From Drechmeria coniospora (Eukaryota > Ascomycota > Sordariomycetes > Hypocreales > Ophiocordycipitaceae), in NCBI RefSeq assembly GCF_001625195.1, contig NC_054390.1, positions 1,178,001 to 1,242,000 on the forward strand: a DNA stretch of 64,000 nt. Direction: 5' to 3'. The number at the start of each line of letters is the position of its first letter. Positions within the stretch are counted from its first letter, which is position 1. The notes beneath the pieces are model-generated. The model was not told the DNA's origin and searched no databases. It was given only the letters and a program-made list of their open reading frames with translations. A program made the position numbers and the translations under genes. This document shows, piece by piece, positions 34,651 to 46,389 of the stretch.

Positions 34651-37560
34651 CTATCCCTTCAATTCCTTGGCTGCTTCTTCGTCGTACCTGTGAGATTGCT
34701 CTGACTTCATGGCCGCCCACGCGTCCTCCATGTCGTCGCTATTTCCATTCATTAGCAGTCCGGACGAATGGCCAATTGGGGGAAACCGGACGACGTACGG
34801 GGACACCTCAACCACCTCCATGCCCTTTTCCCTGCAGAAGGTCACAAACCTGCGAAGAGTATGCCACCGCTTGAAGGCGGCCATGACGTCTCCGCGCGAT
34901 TCGGCGCCCGAGGTGGCCATCACGAGGTGCACCTGCAGCGCATCCGAATTCCACTTGACCTGATGGACGTCCTTGGCGTGCACGTTGAAGTCAATCGGTT
35001 TGCGGTGAACGCCCCACGTCACCGGTTCGGTGTCCTTGAGGACTTGATGCTCGAACAGCCGTTCCTGCTCCTTCCAGCTCCAGTACTGGGTGACGCTGGT
35101 GGAGCTCGTGAAGAGCTTCGTCTTCACTTGGTAGACACGCCAATCCGTCATGGTCAGGGACGCTCCGCTCCGCGAATCGGCATCCGAGTAGTCGACGCCG
35201 GCTTCCAATTCGGCCTTGGTGCCTTGACTAGCCGGGGACGGACACTTGATTCGTTTGATGGGATACGTGTCGAAGGAGACGTCGACCGTGGACACGTCTC
35301 GCGACGGGACGGGGGACTGCTCGAATCTCTCCGGGGCGAGCGGTGACGGGACGCGCGAAGGCGTATCGTGCGGCGTCCCAGGGCAGGAGTGGGTGCTCTT
35401 CCGCTTCTTGGACGAGTCGGCGGGCGTGCCGCCGCTCCGGCCTGGCTTGTATCCGGACGGCCGGCCGATGCTCTTGAACCCGTTCTTGGCGCGCAGTGCT
35501 GCGAGTTTCTTGTCGTGGTAGAAGTCGTGGATGACCCTGGCCACGTTGAACTTGGGGCCCGTCTCCATCATGATCTCGTGCAGGCGATGGCGAATCCACT
35601 CGACAGGCGTGACGCCGAGGTTCTTGAACTTGGCCAGCTCCGACAGAGTTTCGCACAGGCGGAAGAGAGTGTCGTACGAGGTGATGGCGCCCTTGCCCGT
35701 GTGCATGAACTTCTTCGACACCAGCTGGTAGGGGCTGATGTCGCCGCTGTCGAGAAATTCGAGGATCTTGATGCCGCGGTTGACCTGCCGTCCGGTTTGG
35801 AACTTGGCCGAGCCCTTTTCGCCTCTGTTCCTCGCCTCGAGCGCGGCCGCGTTCTTCTCGCTCCACAAGGCCAGCTGCGGCTCGATGACCGACCTCAGCG
35901 ACGGCCAGCCAAGCTCCCAGTAGGGGTGGTTCATGTCGATCTTGGCAAGCGGGACGCCCTCGACGATCTCGGGGTACGTGTACACATGGCCGTTGTGGCG
36001 AAGGACAAGGTTTTCGCGCGTGATCTCGATCGGCGATTCCGAGGCGGCCGACGTCACGTCGACAGGCCAAGGAGAGTTTTCCGCCGACGCGACCGACGGC
36101 GTGAGGTTGTCCGGCAGCGGATGCTTGCCACGAGCGTTGGCCGGGGTGAAGCCGATGGCGGGAGCAGATTTGGCAGCGGCGGCGGCGGCGGCGGGGGTGA
36201 CGACGGGAGCGGAGGCACCGTTGGTGGCGACGAAGTCGTTGACGGCGACGAAGCCTGTGCTCGGGCTCGTGGCCGAGGTGGCGGTCGCCGAGTGGGACGA
36301 GGCATACTCCTTGGGCTCCTGGGGCGTGGGCATCTGGATGACCTCTTGGATGGCCGGGCTATTGCGAGGCGGCTGCTGGACGGCAACGTCGGTCGGCTCC
36401 ACGCCATCCTCCCTCATGGCCACGTCGACTTCGGCAACGGGTCTGGGGAGGCCGGCGGCCTTGGCGAGCGCCTCCTGGGCAGCCTCGAGCGTCCTGGCCT
36501 CGATGCTCGCCAGGCGGTCGTCCCCCCCCGCGGCGTCCCGGTTGGCCCATCCGGCTCGGACGGTCGGGAAGTTGCCGCCAGACTTTGCGTGGCAGCCTTG
36601 TCGATTCCACTCGCAGTTTCCGCACTTCTGAAACAAGTGGCCGCCCAGGATGACGCATTCCTCGAAGGCGCCCTGGTTCCTGTCGCAGGACTGGCATCGC
36701 TCGGCCTGCACCTCGCCCGTCGCCTGGATCATGCACGACAGCCACTTGACCCCTTTGCTCTCGGCGCGCTCGTAGATGGCGGCCAGGTGCTCCTGGCCGA
36801 ACTTTCTCCCACGACGAATGCGGACGGGCCTCCTGACGGGCATCCTCTGAACCTCGGCGACCCACTGGTTCCAGTCGTCGACCTTCCGGACGGGCCCGAT
36901 GACGTTGCCGTCGGCGTCGACGATGTTGACGAGCACGTCGGCCTCGTCGACGGATGGCGGCGCGAGCTTGGCGGCGGCCGAGCCGGGGGCCGGTCGGCTG
37001 GGCAGCCCCTCGTCGACGGGTGCGGGATCGGGATGCAAGAGCTGGTCCTGCCACGACGGCCTCGGCCTCGACGACTGCGCCAGGCGCGGCGGGGGTCGTC
37101 GCTGGCCGCAGGTGGAGCCGGCGGCGGCGGCGGCATCCTCGCCGCGCTTCCTGAAGAAGAAGACCTCCATGGTCTGGGCGACCTGCTCCCGCTTCTTCAA
37201 CCTCTCGTGCTCCTGCTTTCGGAACTCTTGCTCCATGCCGGAGAGCATGGTGACTTTGCCGTCGCAATCCTGAACGACGTGTGCGAGCTCCTCCTCGACC
37301 TGGGTCAGCTCCTTGGTCAGGCGCTCGCGCGCCTGGTCGAGCTGGGTACGCTTCCTCGTCAGGGTGCCGAGCTTCAGCCTGACGTCGGCGACGGCAGTCT
37401 TGTAGTTGCTGTCGGCGGCGACGCGCATCGCCTCCTGCTCCTGCTCAAAGTCGCGCCAAAACTTACCCTCGGTTTCGTCCCACACCGATCGCTGCTCGTC
37501 GGCGGGGAGGGCTTTCCAGACGGCCGATTCCTCCATGACGGCCATCGGACTGGCATCCAA
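34651..37560 (-). CDS. DUF3716-like protein with coiled coil and CxxC cluster
   Basis: 969 residues, no intron, function unknown. Residues about 40-135 form a charged heptad-like coiled coil (KRTQLDQARERLTKEL and neighbours). About 205-250 is a small domain (VLVNIVDADGNVIGPVRKV). About 262-325 holds a cysteine cluster with C276, C289, C292, C302, C313, C316 and C323, like DUF3716, a fungal domain of unknown role that could bind zinc. An Ala/Ser/Pro-rich linker follows. About 515-690 looks like a folded domain (YPEIVEGVPLAKIDMNHPYWELGWPSL, ITSYDTLFRLCETLSEL). Next is a basic SSKKRK-containing stretch, a possible nuclear signal. The C-terminus (about 790-930) contains a further folded-looking module (TDWRVYQVKTKLF, WSWKEQERLFEHQV). 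Start M1 is the first in frame; an upstream exon cannot be ruled out. Confidence 0.82.
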   Translation of the reverse strand: MDASPMAVMEESAVWKALPADEQRSVWDETEGKFWRDFEQEQEAMRVAADSNYKTAVADVRLKLGTLTRKRTQLDQARERLTKELTQVEEELAHVVQDCDGKVTMLSGMEQEFRKQEHERLKKREQVAQTMEVFFFRKRGEDAAAAAGSTCGQRRPPPRLAQSSRPRPSWQDQLLHPDPAPVDEGLPSRPAPGSAAAKLAPPSVDEADVLVNIVDADGNVIGPVRKVDDWNQWVAEVQRMPVRRPVRIRRGRKFGQEHLAAIYERAESKGVKWLSCMIQATGEVQAERCQSCDRNQGAFEECVILGGHLFQKCGNCEWNRQGCHAKSGGNFPTVRAGWANRDAAGGDDRLASIEARTLEAAQEALAKAAGLPRPVAEVDVAMREDGVEPTDVAVQQPPRNSPAIQEVIQMPTPQEPKEYASSHSATATSATSPSTGFVAVNDFVATNGASAPVVTPAAAAAAAKSAPAIGFTPANARGKHPLPDNLTPSVASAENSPWPVDVTSAASESPIEITRENLVLRHNGHVYTYPEIVEGVPLAKIDMNHPYWELGWPSLRSVIEPQLALWSEKNAAALEARNRGEKGSAKFQTGRQVNRGIKILEFLDSGDISPYQLVSKKFMHTGKGAITSYDTLFRLCETLSELAKFKNLGVTPVEWIRHRLHEIMMETGPKFNVARVIHDFYHDKKLAALRAKNGFKSIGRPSGYKPGRSGGTPADSSKKRKSTHSCPGTPHDTPSRVPSPLAPERFEQSPVPSRDVSTVDVSFDTYPIKRIKCPSPASQGTKAELEAGVDYSDADSRSGASLTMTDWRVYQVKTKLFTSSTSVTQYWSWKEQERLFEHQVLKDTEPVTWGVHRKPIDFNVHAKDVHQVKWNSDALQVHLVMATSGAESRGDVMAAFKRWHTLRRFVTFCREKGMEVVEVSPYVVRFPPIGHSSGLLMNGNSDDMEDAWAAMKSEQSHRYDEEAAKELKG

Positions 37561-38531
37561 GACCAGACTTGGCGTCTGGCCTGCGCCTCGCTCGTGACGG
37601 GTGCGCGGGCCGCTCGCAACGGGGCCCGGGAGGCACGCACGCTCGCTCTGACGACCGACGACGGCCGGGCGCCAGGTCCGGGCTGGGCGATGGATGTGTC
37701 GAGCTCGCTCGGCTTCGGCTTCGCGTCGTGCAAGGTCGCCCGACAGAGGCCCAGACCCATGGATGAGCTCGCGAAGACTGGCCGGCGCCCTGGTACGGTC
37801 GCAGCACGCGACGAGGATGCCCGAAACAGGTGGAGGTGGTGAGAGGGGGTGGGAAGGACGCGGAGCGGCGGCAAGGGATCGAGTGTCTGGCGGCCCGGAA
37901 TGTCAAGCGGTGATGCGATGTACTCTGCGCCTGCTCAACCCCCGTCCATCGAACAGGCTTGCTGAGGATTCGCCTGCGGGCAGGAGGAGGGCGTCGAGGA
38001 GAGCACCTTGGCTCCGAGGGGAACAGGGGGGTCCAAGGGGTTTGCGGCGGGCGTGGCGAGCGCACGACGGCACTGCAGGGGCGGCGAGCGGTTCGATCGA
38101 CCCGGCGTCGGGTGTGGTGATGGCGATGGCGCGGGGAGGCACGAGGCAAGGTCGATGGCCGACGACAGATGACGAGGGTATCGACGGGGCACGCAACAAG
38201 GGCGGCGTGACACGGGGCGAGAGGCAAGGGAGGGAGAAGCGGCGTCGGCGGCGGCGAGGCGCAGGTGGAAGGGAAGTAAGTATAGGTGAGGAATAAGTAG
38301 GTCGGTAGGCAGGAAAAGCAGCGAGCCTGTTGACGGAGCGGGCGGGCAGCAGAGAGGTAGGTGTAAGTAGGTATAAGTAAACTGGTCGATCGAGAAAAGT
38401 GAGAGTGAGGTGGGTTTCTGGTGGGTTGGTGGCGGCTTGTTGGTGAGGAAAGCGCAATAGACCAAGCTGCCTACCACCAAGTACTTAAGTACTAGAAGGT
38501 ACTGTATACTGCACAACTACGACTACAGTAC

Positions 38532-38650
38532 TTTGTAGTTGTACTTGTAGTTGTAAGTACTCGTAGTTGTACTTGTAGTTGTACCGTACTTGTAGTTGTA
38601 CTTGTAGTTGTACTTGTGGTTGTACTTGTGGTTGTACTTGTAGTTGTACT
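38532..38650. repeat. 12-bp minisatellite, unit TACTTGTAGTTG
   Basis: About nine near-identical units (TACTTGTAGTTG, with TACTTGTGGTTG and TACTCGTAGTTG variants). The frames it opens encode only Tyr/Lys/Asn repeats. It marks the left edge of the large GTAC island. Confidence 0.9.
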
Positions 38651-39771
38651 CCGTATTACTGTACTCGTTGGTGTATAGCCGTTTCTTGGCTGCGACAAGA
38701 GACCCTGTTTTGTCTCTTGCCATGGATGCCATTCCTTGACGAACTTGTACTCGGGGTTAGGTTCGCTAGGCAGGCGTGCCAATGCGACGTCAGGAGGGGG
38801 GGAGGGGGGGGAGGGGCCGTACTTGTAATTGTGCTGCCGTTGATCGGAGGACCACTCCGTACTGCTCCCTATCCGTAGCAAGAGGAGCGCGGCTGACTTG
38901 GCAGCTGGCACTGTACGGCGAGAGAGAGTTGGCGGCAATGGGGGTTGGTTGGGGTTGGTTGATTACACTTAGTTCCAGGGATACCTTGGGACCGAGTACG
39001 TGCTGTACATGCAAGGTACCTACCTGCAACTACAAGTACTTACTTACTTACTCCGTACTTTCAACCAAGTCAGTACGTACTTACAAGTACTCCGTCCATG
39101 TACTTCGTACTATAAGTAATAATACAACCAGCAATACTCTGTACTTGTAACCAGGTACATGTGGACAGGTGGGGAGGGGCCAACGAACGACGAGTTAATA
39201 TTATCAACTTGGTATTCAGCAAGTGCGCAAGTACAAGCAAGTACAACTAGTTAGTGCATACCTAAAAATACTGTACTCGCACAGTGCACCTACGTGTACA
39301 GTGCGTCGTAGGTACCGAGTGTGTGGCAAGGCGGCCTACTCGGCGCCCCGTGGGTGGCCCGTTGAATCAAGTGCCATAGGCGTACTGTACTCGTACAGGT
39401 AAGTACCTTGGCGCACGGTGTACCTCCACCTGCTGCAAAGTGTTGGTGTGCGTGCGGGTTGGTGTCTGCGCCTAAGTACCCAGCAGTATACTTGGTTGGA
39501 TCCGTTATTAGTACTTGGGCCACTCCGGCAAGTGAGTAGGCGTACCAGCTTGGCAGGATTACTTCTAGTACTTAACTAGTACTTAGTTGTGCTGTACGGA
39601 GCACGCTTGCAAACAAGTACAGTAAAGTCCAGTAATACTTACACCTACCTGTACGGGCAAGTGCGCTTGGTGTAGTTGTAAGCATAGGTACTGTAAATAA
39701 GTACTGTACAGTATGTTGTGGTAATAATGCTAGTGGACGTATGCCTAGTCGCCTCGACCTCGCACCGATGT

Positions 39772-39918
39772 GCTATTTTTGTGTGCTCTCGACACTCTGT
39801 CCTGTCAAGTTGACCTCCCTGCTATTTTTGTGTGCTCTCGACACTCTGTCCTGTCAAGTTGACCTCCCTGCTATTTTTGTGTGCTCTCGACACTCTGTCC
39901 TGTCAAGTTGACCTCCCT
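39772..39918. repeat. three perfect tandem copies of a 49-bp unit
   Basis: Unit begins GCTATTTTTGTGTGCTCTCG and ends ...CAAGTTGACCTCCCT; copies start at 39772, 39821 and 39870. They appear identical, implying recent duplication or active homogenisation. The unit is not GTAC-rich, unlike the DNA around it. Confidence 0.95.
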
Positions 39919-42900
39919 GGTAAGCCTCAACTTCCCACAAGTAGATGGCCCCTCCAGCCATGGTCTGGCCCGTGTGCGTTTGAGGTGGGAGTCTCGGTTT
40001 CAACCTGTCCCCGACGTGCTCGCCGGCTGCTCACGACCCATCGGTCGTTTCGGTCGCCACGGCATAACAAGCCATGCAGAATGTTGAATGTCTTCTCGTC
40101 GCCCGCCCCGTTGTTTGTTTTTTTTTTGTTTTTTCATTACTTAGCACTTTTCGCGGTAGTGCCACGTTTCCAAGGATCGAGCCCTTCATTCCCTGCCATT
40201 ACAGTTTGCCCATCTCCTTAGCCCGCACGCACGCGCCTACGCACGCAAGGCGCGGCGTCGAACCTGCGACCGACATAGGCGAAAACTTACCACGGTGTCA
40301 CGGCCCACACCCCCTCTCCCCCCCCCCCCCTTCCCCTTCCACCCCGCCCGTTGGACAAGTGAAGTGCAGGAAACTAACTGACTGCTTAGAACCACCCTCC
40401 TCCCTAGGGAGGAATAGCAATCTCGTTGGCACCGGCATGTTCCATTCCCGTTGCCCTGGTTGGTTGCTTGTGCTTGTAGTGGCAACGTGGACGCTCGGGC
40501 GTGATTGGGCCGTATTCTTGTTGCACTCACTGTGCGAGTATGCTCAAGTACCTACTTGCTGCACAGTACTTGCTGCACTTGCTGTGATTACTTGCTGTCC
40601 TTGCTTGTACGGAGTGCGCCTTGCGCACTTGTTCGCTCGAACTAAGCCCCCAACACCATGTGCCGCATTAACCCCAAATACAACCATTCGCCGTATTCGT
40701 GTACGGCTAGTGTGTCGTCCTTGTCCTCCCAGCTCCCCTGTCCCCTTTCGACATGGTGCCTGCAGGCTCATTTGGAGTCTTGCCCCCGCCACCCTGCCGG
40801 GAACAATCGGGCTTGCATCTTCAAAGGTTGCGTCAAGTATAAGTAATGCAAGTAAGCACTTACTTACTTACTCATGCCCCGGGAGGTGGGATGGAGGCTG
40901 CGACGGGTATACGATCATGAGTAAGTTCCATCGTGCTCGTACAGTGCGTGCACTGTAATGATGCGGCCAACGCGCAAGTGCCCGCACGGTGCTATGCGCA
41001 CTTGCACTGTCGGTATTACTCGTAGCGGAAAACCCGTCGAGTAAGTACTTGCAAGCTCCGTAGGTGCACATCCACCCCCAAGTTCCCGTAGGTACGGAGT
41101 ACATGTACAGTAGAGCACTTGCGCCTACCGCATGCAATGGTTGGGGGCTACACGGGTACCTGTACAAGTGCATGTTAAGTATGTGCAACATGGAGTACCT
41201 CTGACTAATTTTCAGGTATCGAGCCCGTTGTCACTTTAATATAATTGGCCGCACTTATTATCCCGCTTTCGTTCAATTTCTCTTATCCTCTCCGCCGCCC
41301 GGTCCTCCACTTATTTGGCTCGCTTGGCATATTCGAATACTATCTGAATATGCGCAAGTACATGTATGTAATACGGAGTACTGTACGGAGTACTTGCTTG
41401 TACGAGTACATGTAGGTAGGTACTGTACAGTGCTTGCAATCATGGACGCCGAGATGTGCATGTATCCGTACAAGTACCTTACACGTACAGCACTCCGTAC
41501 TCTGTGCATCTACAGTACTTACTTGCAGTTGCTTGTACATGACTTGCTGTATCGCGCATGAGCTTGTACAGAGTAGCGATATACTTGCATGTACTGTACT
41601 CCGTACACTCGCACATTTCTGGTTGCATGGCTACATTCTAGTATTACTGTGCTCCGTACAAATACGGAACACTGTTGCGCAGAGTACCCCTGCTGTACAC
41701 TGTACTCTGCACTTGCAGTAGGTACTTGCAACTACTTACAGGTGCATGCACAAGTACTCCGTACATCCAAGTAAGTTCTTACCTAGTAAGGAACATGGCA
41801 GCTATTATCCAGCACGGTGCTCCGTGCACCAAATAAGTAACTCGTATTGCTATGGGCAAGTGCAAGTGCAAGGACAGGTAATGGGTACTGTACATGTACG
41901 GAGTACCCAAGTACGGAGTATTACGGTACTTACTTACTTGTCCTGTACAGTAGTCGTACTCCGTACACATACTATTCACAACTGCTTGTAGTTGTGCTTG
42001 TCTTTGCGCTTGCGCGTATTGCCTTGCTGTATTGCTCCGTACACCTGCACGTATTAATTACAAGTGCTTGCTTTCACACACAAAGTCGTACGGTGCTATA
42101 CGAGCAGCTGTGCTCTTTGCCAGCATCGCTGCGGCATACGAGTACTGTATCACATGTACTGTAGGAGTACTTACTCACTTAATTACGTACAGTACAGTAC
42201 ATGTACGGGTACGGAGTGGTTGTATTACTGTACTTGCTCAGTACAGCATCCCGTCATTCCATCCTTGCCATCTCGTGTAAGTCCTCCTTGATGCCACATC
42301 ATCCACCCCTTTCCTCCGTATTACCACTTGCTTAGCGGCCGATCCCAACACTATCTTTGTCTTCTCATCGGACCCTGCGCGTGCATGTACATACATGTAC
42401 CGCACGTGTACGGAGTACTTGCAGCACTTGGGCGGGCCACCGAGCAAACGGTAGAACCACTTATTAGCCTGAGCACGCTGGCGAACACGCCATCGAGAAA
42501 CCATGAAAACCCCGTCGCAAGCAAGCAAGTATGTTTTTGTCACCGTGGCCGCGTCGGTTCCAGACCCGTGCTCGTTTCCTTTGCCAGCGTTCGCACCACT
42601 TTTACGCCAAGTTCTAGACTCGCACCTCCAAGAACCATACATACGTAAGTCTGACTAATATTAGGCCGCCTCCTTGGCCTTGCGACTCGCCCTCGGAGCA
42701 TACGCTTGCGTACGAGTTGGCGCAATCGTAGGCGACGCAGCCAGCAACAACCATGGACAACGCGTGCAATGCAAGTACTGCAGCCTCTGCGGGTACAAGT
42801 CGGGACGAAGAAACTCCCATCGAGGACGATGGCCTGGCCCCGCCAATCCATGTTTCGCAAGCCCCCCCTCAGGCCTGTACGGAGTATACCTAGGAATGCA

Positions 42901-44088
42901 GCATACTTGCAAGGCACGAGAGCACGTACCGTACGGAGCACATGCAGCGCAGCAATTGCCTCGGAGCCCACGCCAAACATCTGCACGGTGCACCTAATTA
43001 TTGCAAGTACTTAAGTACATGCACTCCGTGCTTGCTTTCTTGCTTGCCTGCAAGCATACCAACGGTGACCGTGCCGTAGTGGTACATGTACACTGCACGG
43101 GGCACGCCTCCAGCGAACTTGTGTACCTGGTGCGGAGACGTACTGTACGTACAGTATAAGTTCTCGGAGAGGAGGTGTGCATGGTAAAACAAAGTACTCC
43201 GTATACTGACTGTACATCCAAGTACCAAGGCGCGCCGGTACGGAGTACTTCCGGTATTACGAGGAGGGTCGTTGCAAGCAACTCGGGTTCTCGCACAGGT
43301 ACGGAGTACACCTACTGTAATTAGTATTAGTATCGTTAGTATTGCTCGGTGCTGCCGGCAAGGAAAGCAAGTGCGGTAACTATTGGTTTGCAGATGCACT
43401 CTTTTTGCTCCAATCCAATGCTGGCTTTGCGTATAAGTAATTCCATCACACCGCCCCGAGAGAAAAACCAGGACCGGAGCAAGTTCTCCGCCCGACGGTC
43501 GAGGCTACATTCTGAATTCAGCATGGAGCAGGCACTCCGCATCCACGGCTGTTCTGTAAGTAATTACAGTAGTGTACTGTACTTACAGCACAGTCAGTAC
43601 TTGTTTGTCGCACTTGCATACCAGCAGTGCTCAGGGCGCGTGCGGAGTGCAGTACAATGATTTGTACTCAAGTAAGTACTTAAGTATAGGCAAGTACTCG
43701 TGCCATGCAGTACTTGGTCGTACGGCGCCATGCACTGTAAGTACTGCGTACTCCGCACTCACCGTACTGCACCTCCCATTCCATGACGCTCTGCTCCGGT
43801 TTTTATCACGTCATCCACATGCGCGGATTGGCGTACAACACGTGCATCCCCGTGCATCCCGTATGTTATGCGGCTTTCGTCTTGAAACTCTCCGTATACG
43901 AAGGCATTCGCACAAGTGCATGCATGTGGGAGTGCCATGGTTCATGCGGCGTACACCGTCCCTGCGGGTATACGCATGCTGCGCTCCGCAGTCCCCTATG
44001 CTCCTTTCGCGACCGTGGCCTGTTGGGATTCGTCTCGGCCGCCATGCGCTCTGCCGTGCCGACACACTTACTGTACTGCGCTGTACTG

Positions 44089-44230
44089 TACATGTATATG
44101 TGCTGTGCTGTACATGTATATGTGCTGTGTTGTACATGTATGTGTGCTGTGCTGTACATGTAAATGTGCTGTGCTGTACATGTATATGTGCTGTGCTGTA
44201 CATGTAAATGTGCTGTGCAGTACATGCAAA
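44089..44230. repeat. 22-bp tandem array, TACATGTA(T/A)ATGTGCTGTGCTG
   Basis: TACATG starts at 44089, 44111, 44133, 44155, 44177, 44199 and 44221, an exact 22-bp period. Most units keep the palindrome TACATGTA; units alternate between TATATG and TAAATG after it. The last unit is degraded. Confidence 0.93.
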
Positions 44231-45623
44231 TACACGTAATATCCTTGGTTGTAACTACGCAGTTGCACGGAGCACATGAGCGACCATGCACACATGCTAC
44301 TGTAGATGGCAAGTGTAAAGTACAGGTGTACGGATCGGATACACATGCATGCAAGTACTACTGTAATTACTGCGAGTACTTGCTTGTCTACCTAGGTACG
44401 GAGTAAGTGCAGGTACTACTAATACTTACAGCCCAGCCCACCATCGTCGGCGGTTCCTGCTAGTTGGTGGTGGCGCGCGTAGGCAGGCCGATTTGCGGAG
44501 TCGCATTCTGTTCCTACAGAGGCCCTTTGTTTCCCTCTCTTCCTTCGCCTTACCGTCGTTGGCGCTGAGCCGTCGTCCCAGAGCCCGTCTTCCCCAAACT
44601 TGCCAACAAGTGCGGTGCCGTGCCATGAGAGAGGGTCATTCTCCCTCGTCAATTCATGCGTACATCCACCCATCCACCCATTGCGTCTTCGCCTCGGGTA
44701 GCCATGCCGCAGCCATTGTCTCAGCGGCCGTCCGTCAGCAGACCAGCTTGACCAACTTTAAACTTTTCCCTGGCATATTCCCGTCGCCTGCCATTTTCGA
44801 GAACGTGTCCTGTTCAGAGCCTGAAACGATCGCCTTGAGCATTCGACGGGAATACCTGCCGAGGCTGTCCAATACTCTTCGAGACCCTTGATGACTTGTT
44901 GGCCCTTGAGCGATGACTGGTTGCTGTCAATGGCCAGCTAATCTATTCGAAGAAAACCCTAACTCTAAGTAGGTGTAAGTACTCCGTACTCTGTGCATGC
45001 ACCACTATAGGTACCATCTATACTCCATACTCCGTATGGGTATATTACTTGGTGCTCCGTGCAACGGAACCCTCCGTCGAATGCTTATTTTCGCGAGTCA
45101 AAGTGGAGAACTAGCGAGATGAGGCGGGGCCGGTGCTGGGCTAGTTGGCCATCAAGTACTCCGTACCGTGCTCCGTGCTCCGTACGAAGTACAAGCACAG
45201 TACAAGTACTGTACGGAGAACAGGCCTATGGCCTATCGCTCGTGCTGACAGTGACAGGTACGGTGTACTTGCAGGTAGGTTCGGCACTCGGCAACAATGG
45301 TACCCGTATACTCTCGTTTGCGTGCGGTAAAGTACACATGTGTTAGGGGTTACACCCCGTATGTTCACTTGGGCGCTGCCCAAGCAACGGCTCGCGACGA
45401 TGAAGGCGGCCCCTCACATGAGCAAGAGATCACCATCACGTGCAACGCCGCTAAGTCACGTGCGCTGGCGCGCACAAGGGTATAAGAACACGGTTGACAT
45501 TTGTACAGGGTAGCATGCGTGCACCGTACTAACAATAACAAGTACAGTACATGTACATGTACGCACACGTATCAACTCGGAGTCTTGGGTATTCCTGTAA
45601 TTGCGCCCAAGAGTCACCCAAAC

Positions 45624-45838
45624 GACTGGTAGGAATTGTGCTCATCGGCCGTGCTGCACTCCGACCCAGGTTCCCTACTAAGTACTAGATAGTTGTAATT
45701 GTAGACCGTACCGTACATTACCTGGTGGTTGACTGGTAGGAATTGTGCTCATCGGTGGTCGTGCTGCACTCCGACTCAGGTTCCCAACTAAGTACTGTAT
45801 ACAGTAGTTGTATACTTAGACCGTACCGTATACCTAGT
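45624..45838. repeat. 107-bp imperfect tandem duplication
   Basis: A segment starting GACTGGTAGGAATTGTGCTC occurs at 45624 and again at 45731. Both copies continue through CTGCACTCCGAC, CAGGTTCCC, ACTAAGTACT and AGACCGTACCGTA. They differ by several substitutions and short indels, so the duplication is older than the 49-bp array. Confidence 0.85.
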
Positions 45839-46389
45839 ACCTAAACCTTGTGGTTGTACAGAGTACACGTGTACAACTACTTGCTTGTACACAAGCTACT
45901 CCGTACTGTAATTACATGCTATTTCCCCTGCCCGATGGGGCACGCTTACCCAAGGCAACCCCCCCTCCCCCGATCATATCACAGCACAGCGCTGAGATGA
46001 TGGGAGGTATGCGCCACCAACCCGTTGAAAGATGGTGACGAAAAAAAAGGAAAAGAAAACACTCATGCGTCGCTCGCCAGTCACGACAAGATGCGTCGGA
46101 ATGCCTCGTCCTCGCGCCCATCTGCGTCGACGTGGATTGCTACCTCGTCCCCCAACGTCGTCTGGCCGCCCAGCACAGACATGCTCGACGTCTTGCTCAC
46201 GTCGTACGTCCCCCCTTTCGCGAAACGCCGTGCAATGTCCTCGCCAAAAGGACAAACGGGGTGCGGTGACGAAATCCCGCGGCCGCCCACGGTTGGGTCC
46301 GTTGGGCGGAGAAACTTGCGCAAATGGGTGGGCGTGAAATGAACGAGGGAAGAATCCTCCCCGGAGAAGAGAGTCGGCGGCGACGCTCA

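Larger units (their letters stand above)
37561..46389. other. 8.8-kb gene-free region of GTAC islands and tandem repeats
   Basis: No supportable gene between the DUF3716-like start and CHS7. About 37560-38460 is purine-rich on + (leader/promoter of the minus-strand gene). From 38460 to about 45930 the DNA is dominated by GTAC, TACTTGTAC and GTACGGAGTAC words, with exact 11-mers at e.g. 41092-41102, 41383-41393, 41596-41606 and 41754-41764. Discrete tandem arrays lie at 38532-38650, 39772-39918, 44089-44230 and 45624-45838. A C-run sits at 40318-40330. About 44430-44900 is more ordinary sequence but has no recognisable coding region. Confidence 0.55.

Noticed and set aside
35368..37842. 824-codon open frame on + opposite the DUF3716-like gene
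   Set aside because: It is the antisense of a GC-rich coding region and lacks domains. The minus-strand frame has a coiled coil, a cysteine cluster and folded-domain patterns.
38532..44230. Possible CRISPR-like arrays
   Set aside because: The repeats are contiguous tandem units without unique spacers, in a eukaryotic genome.
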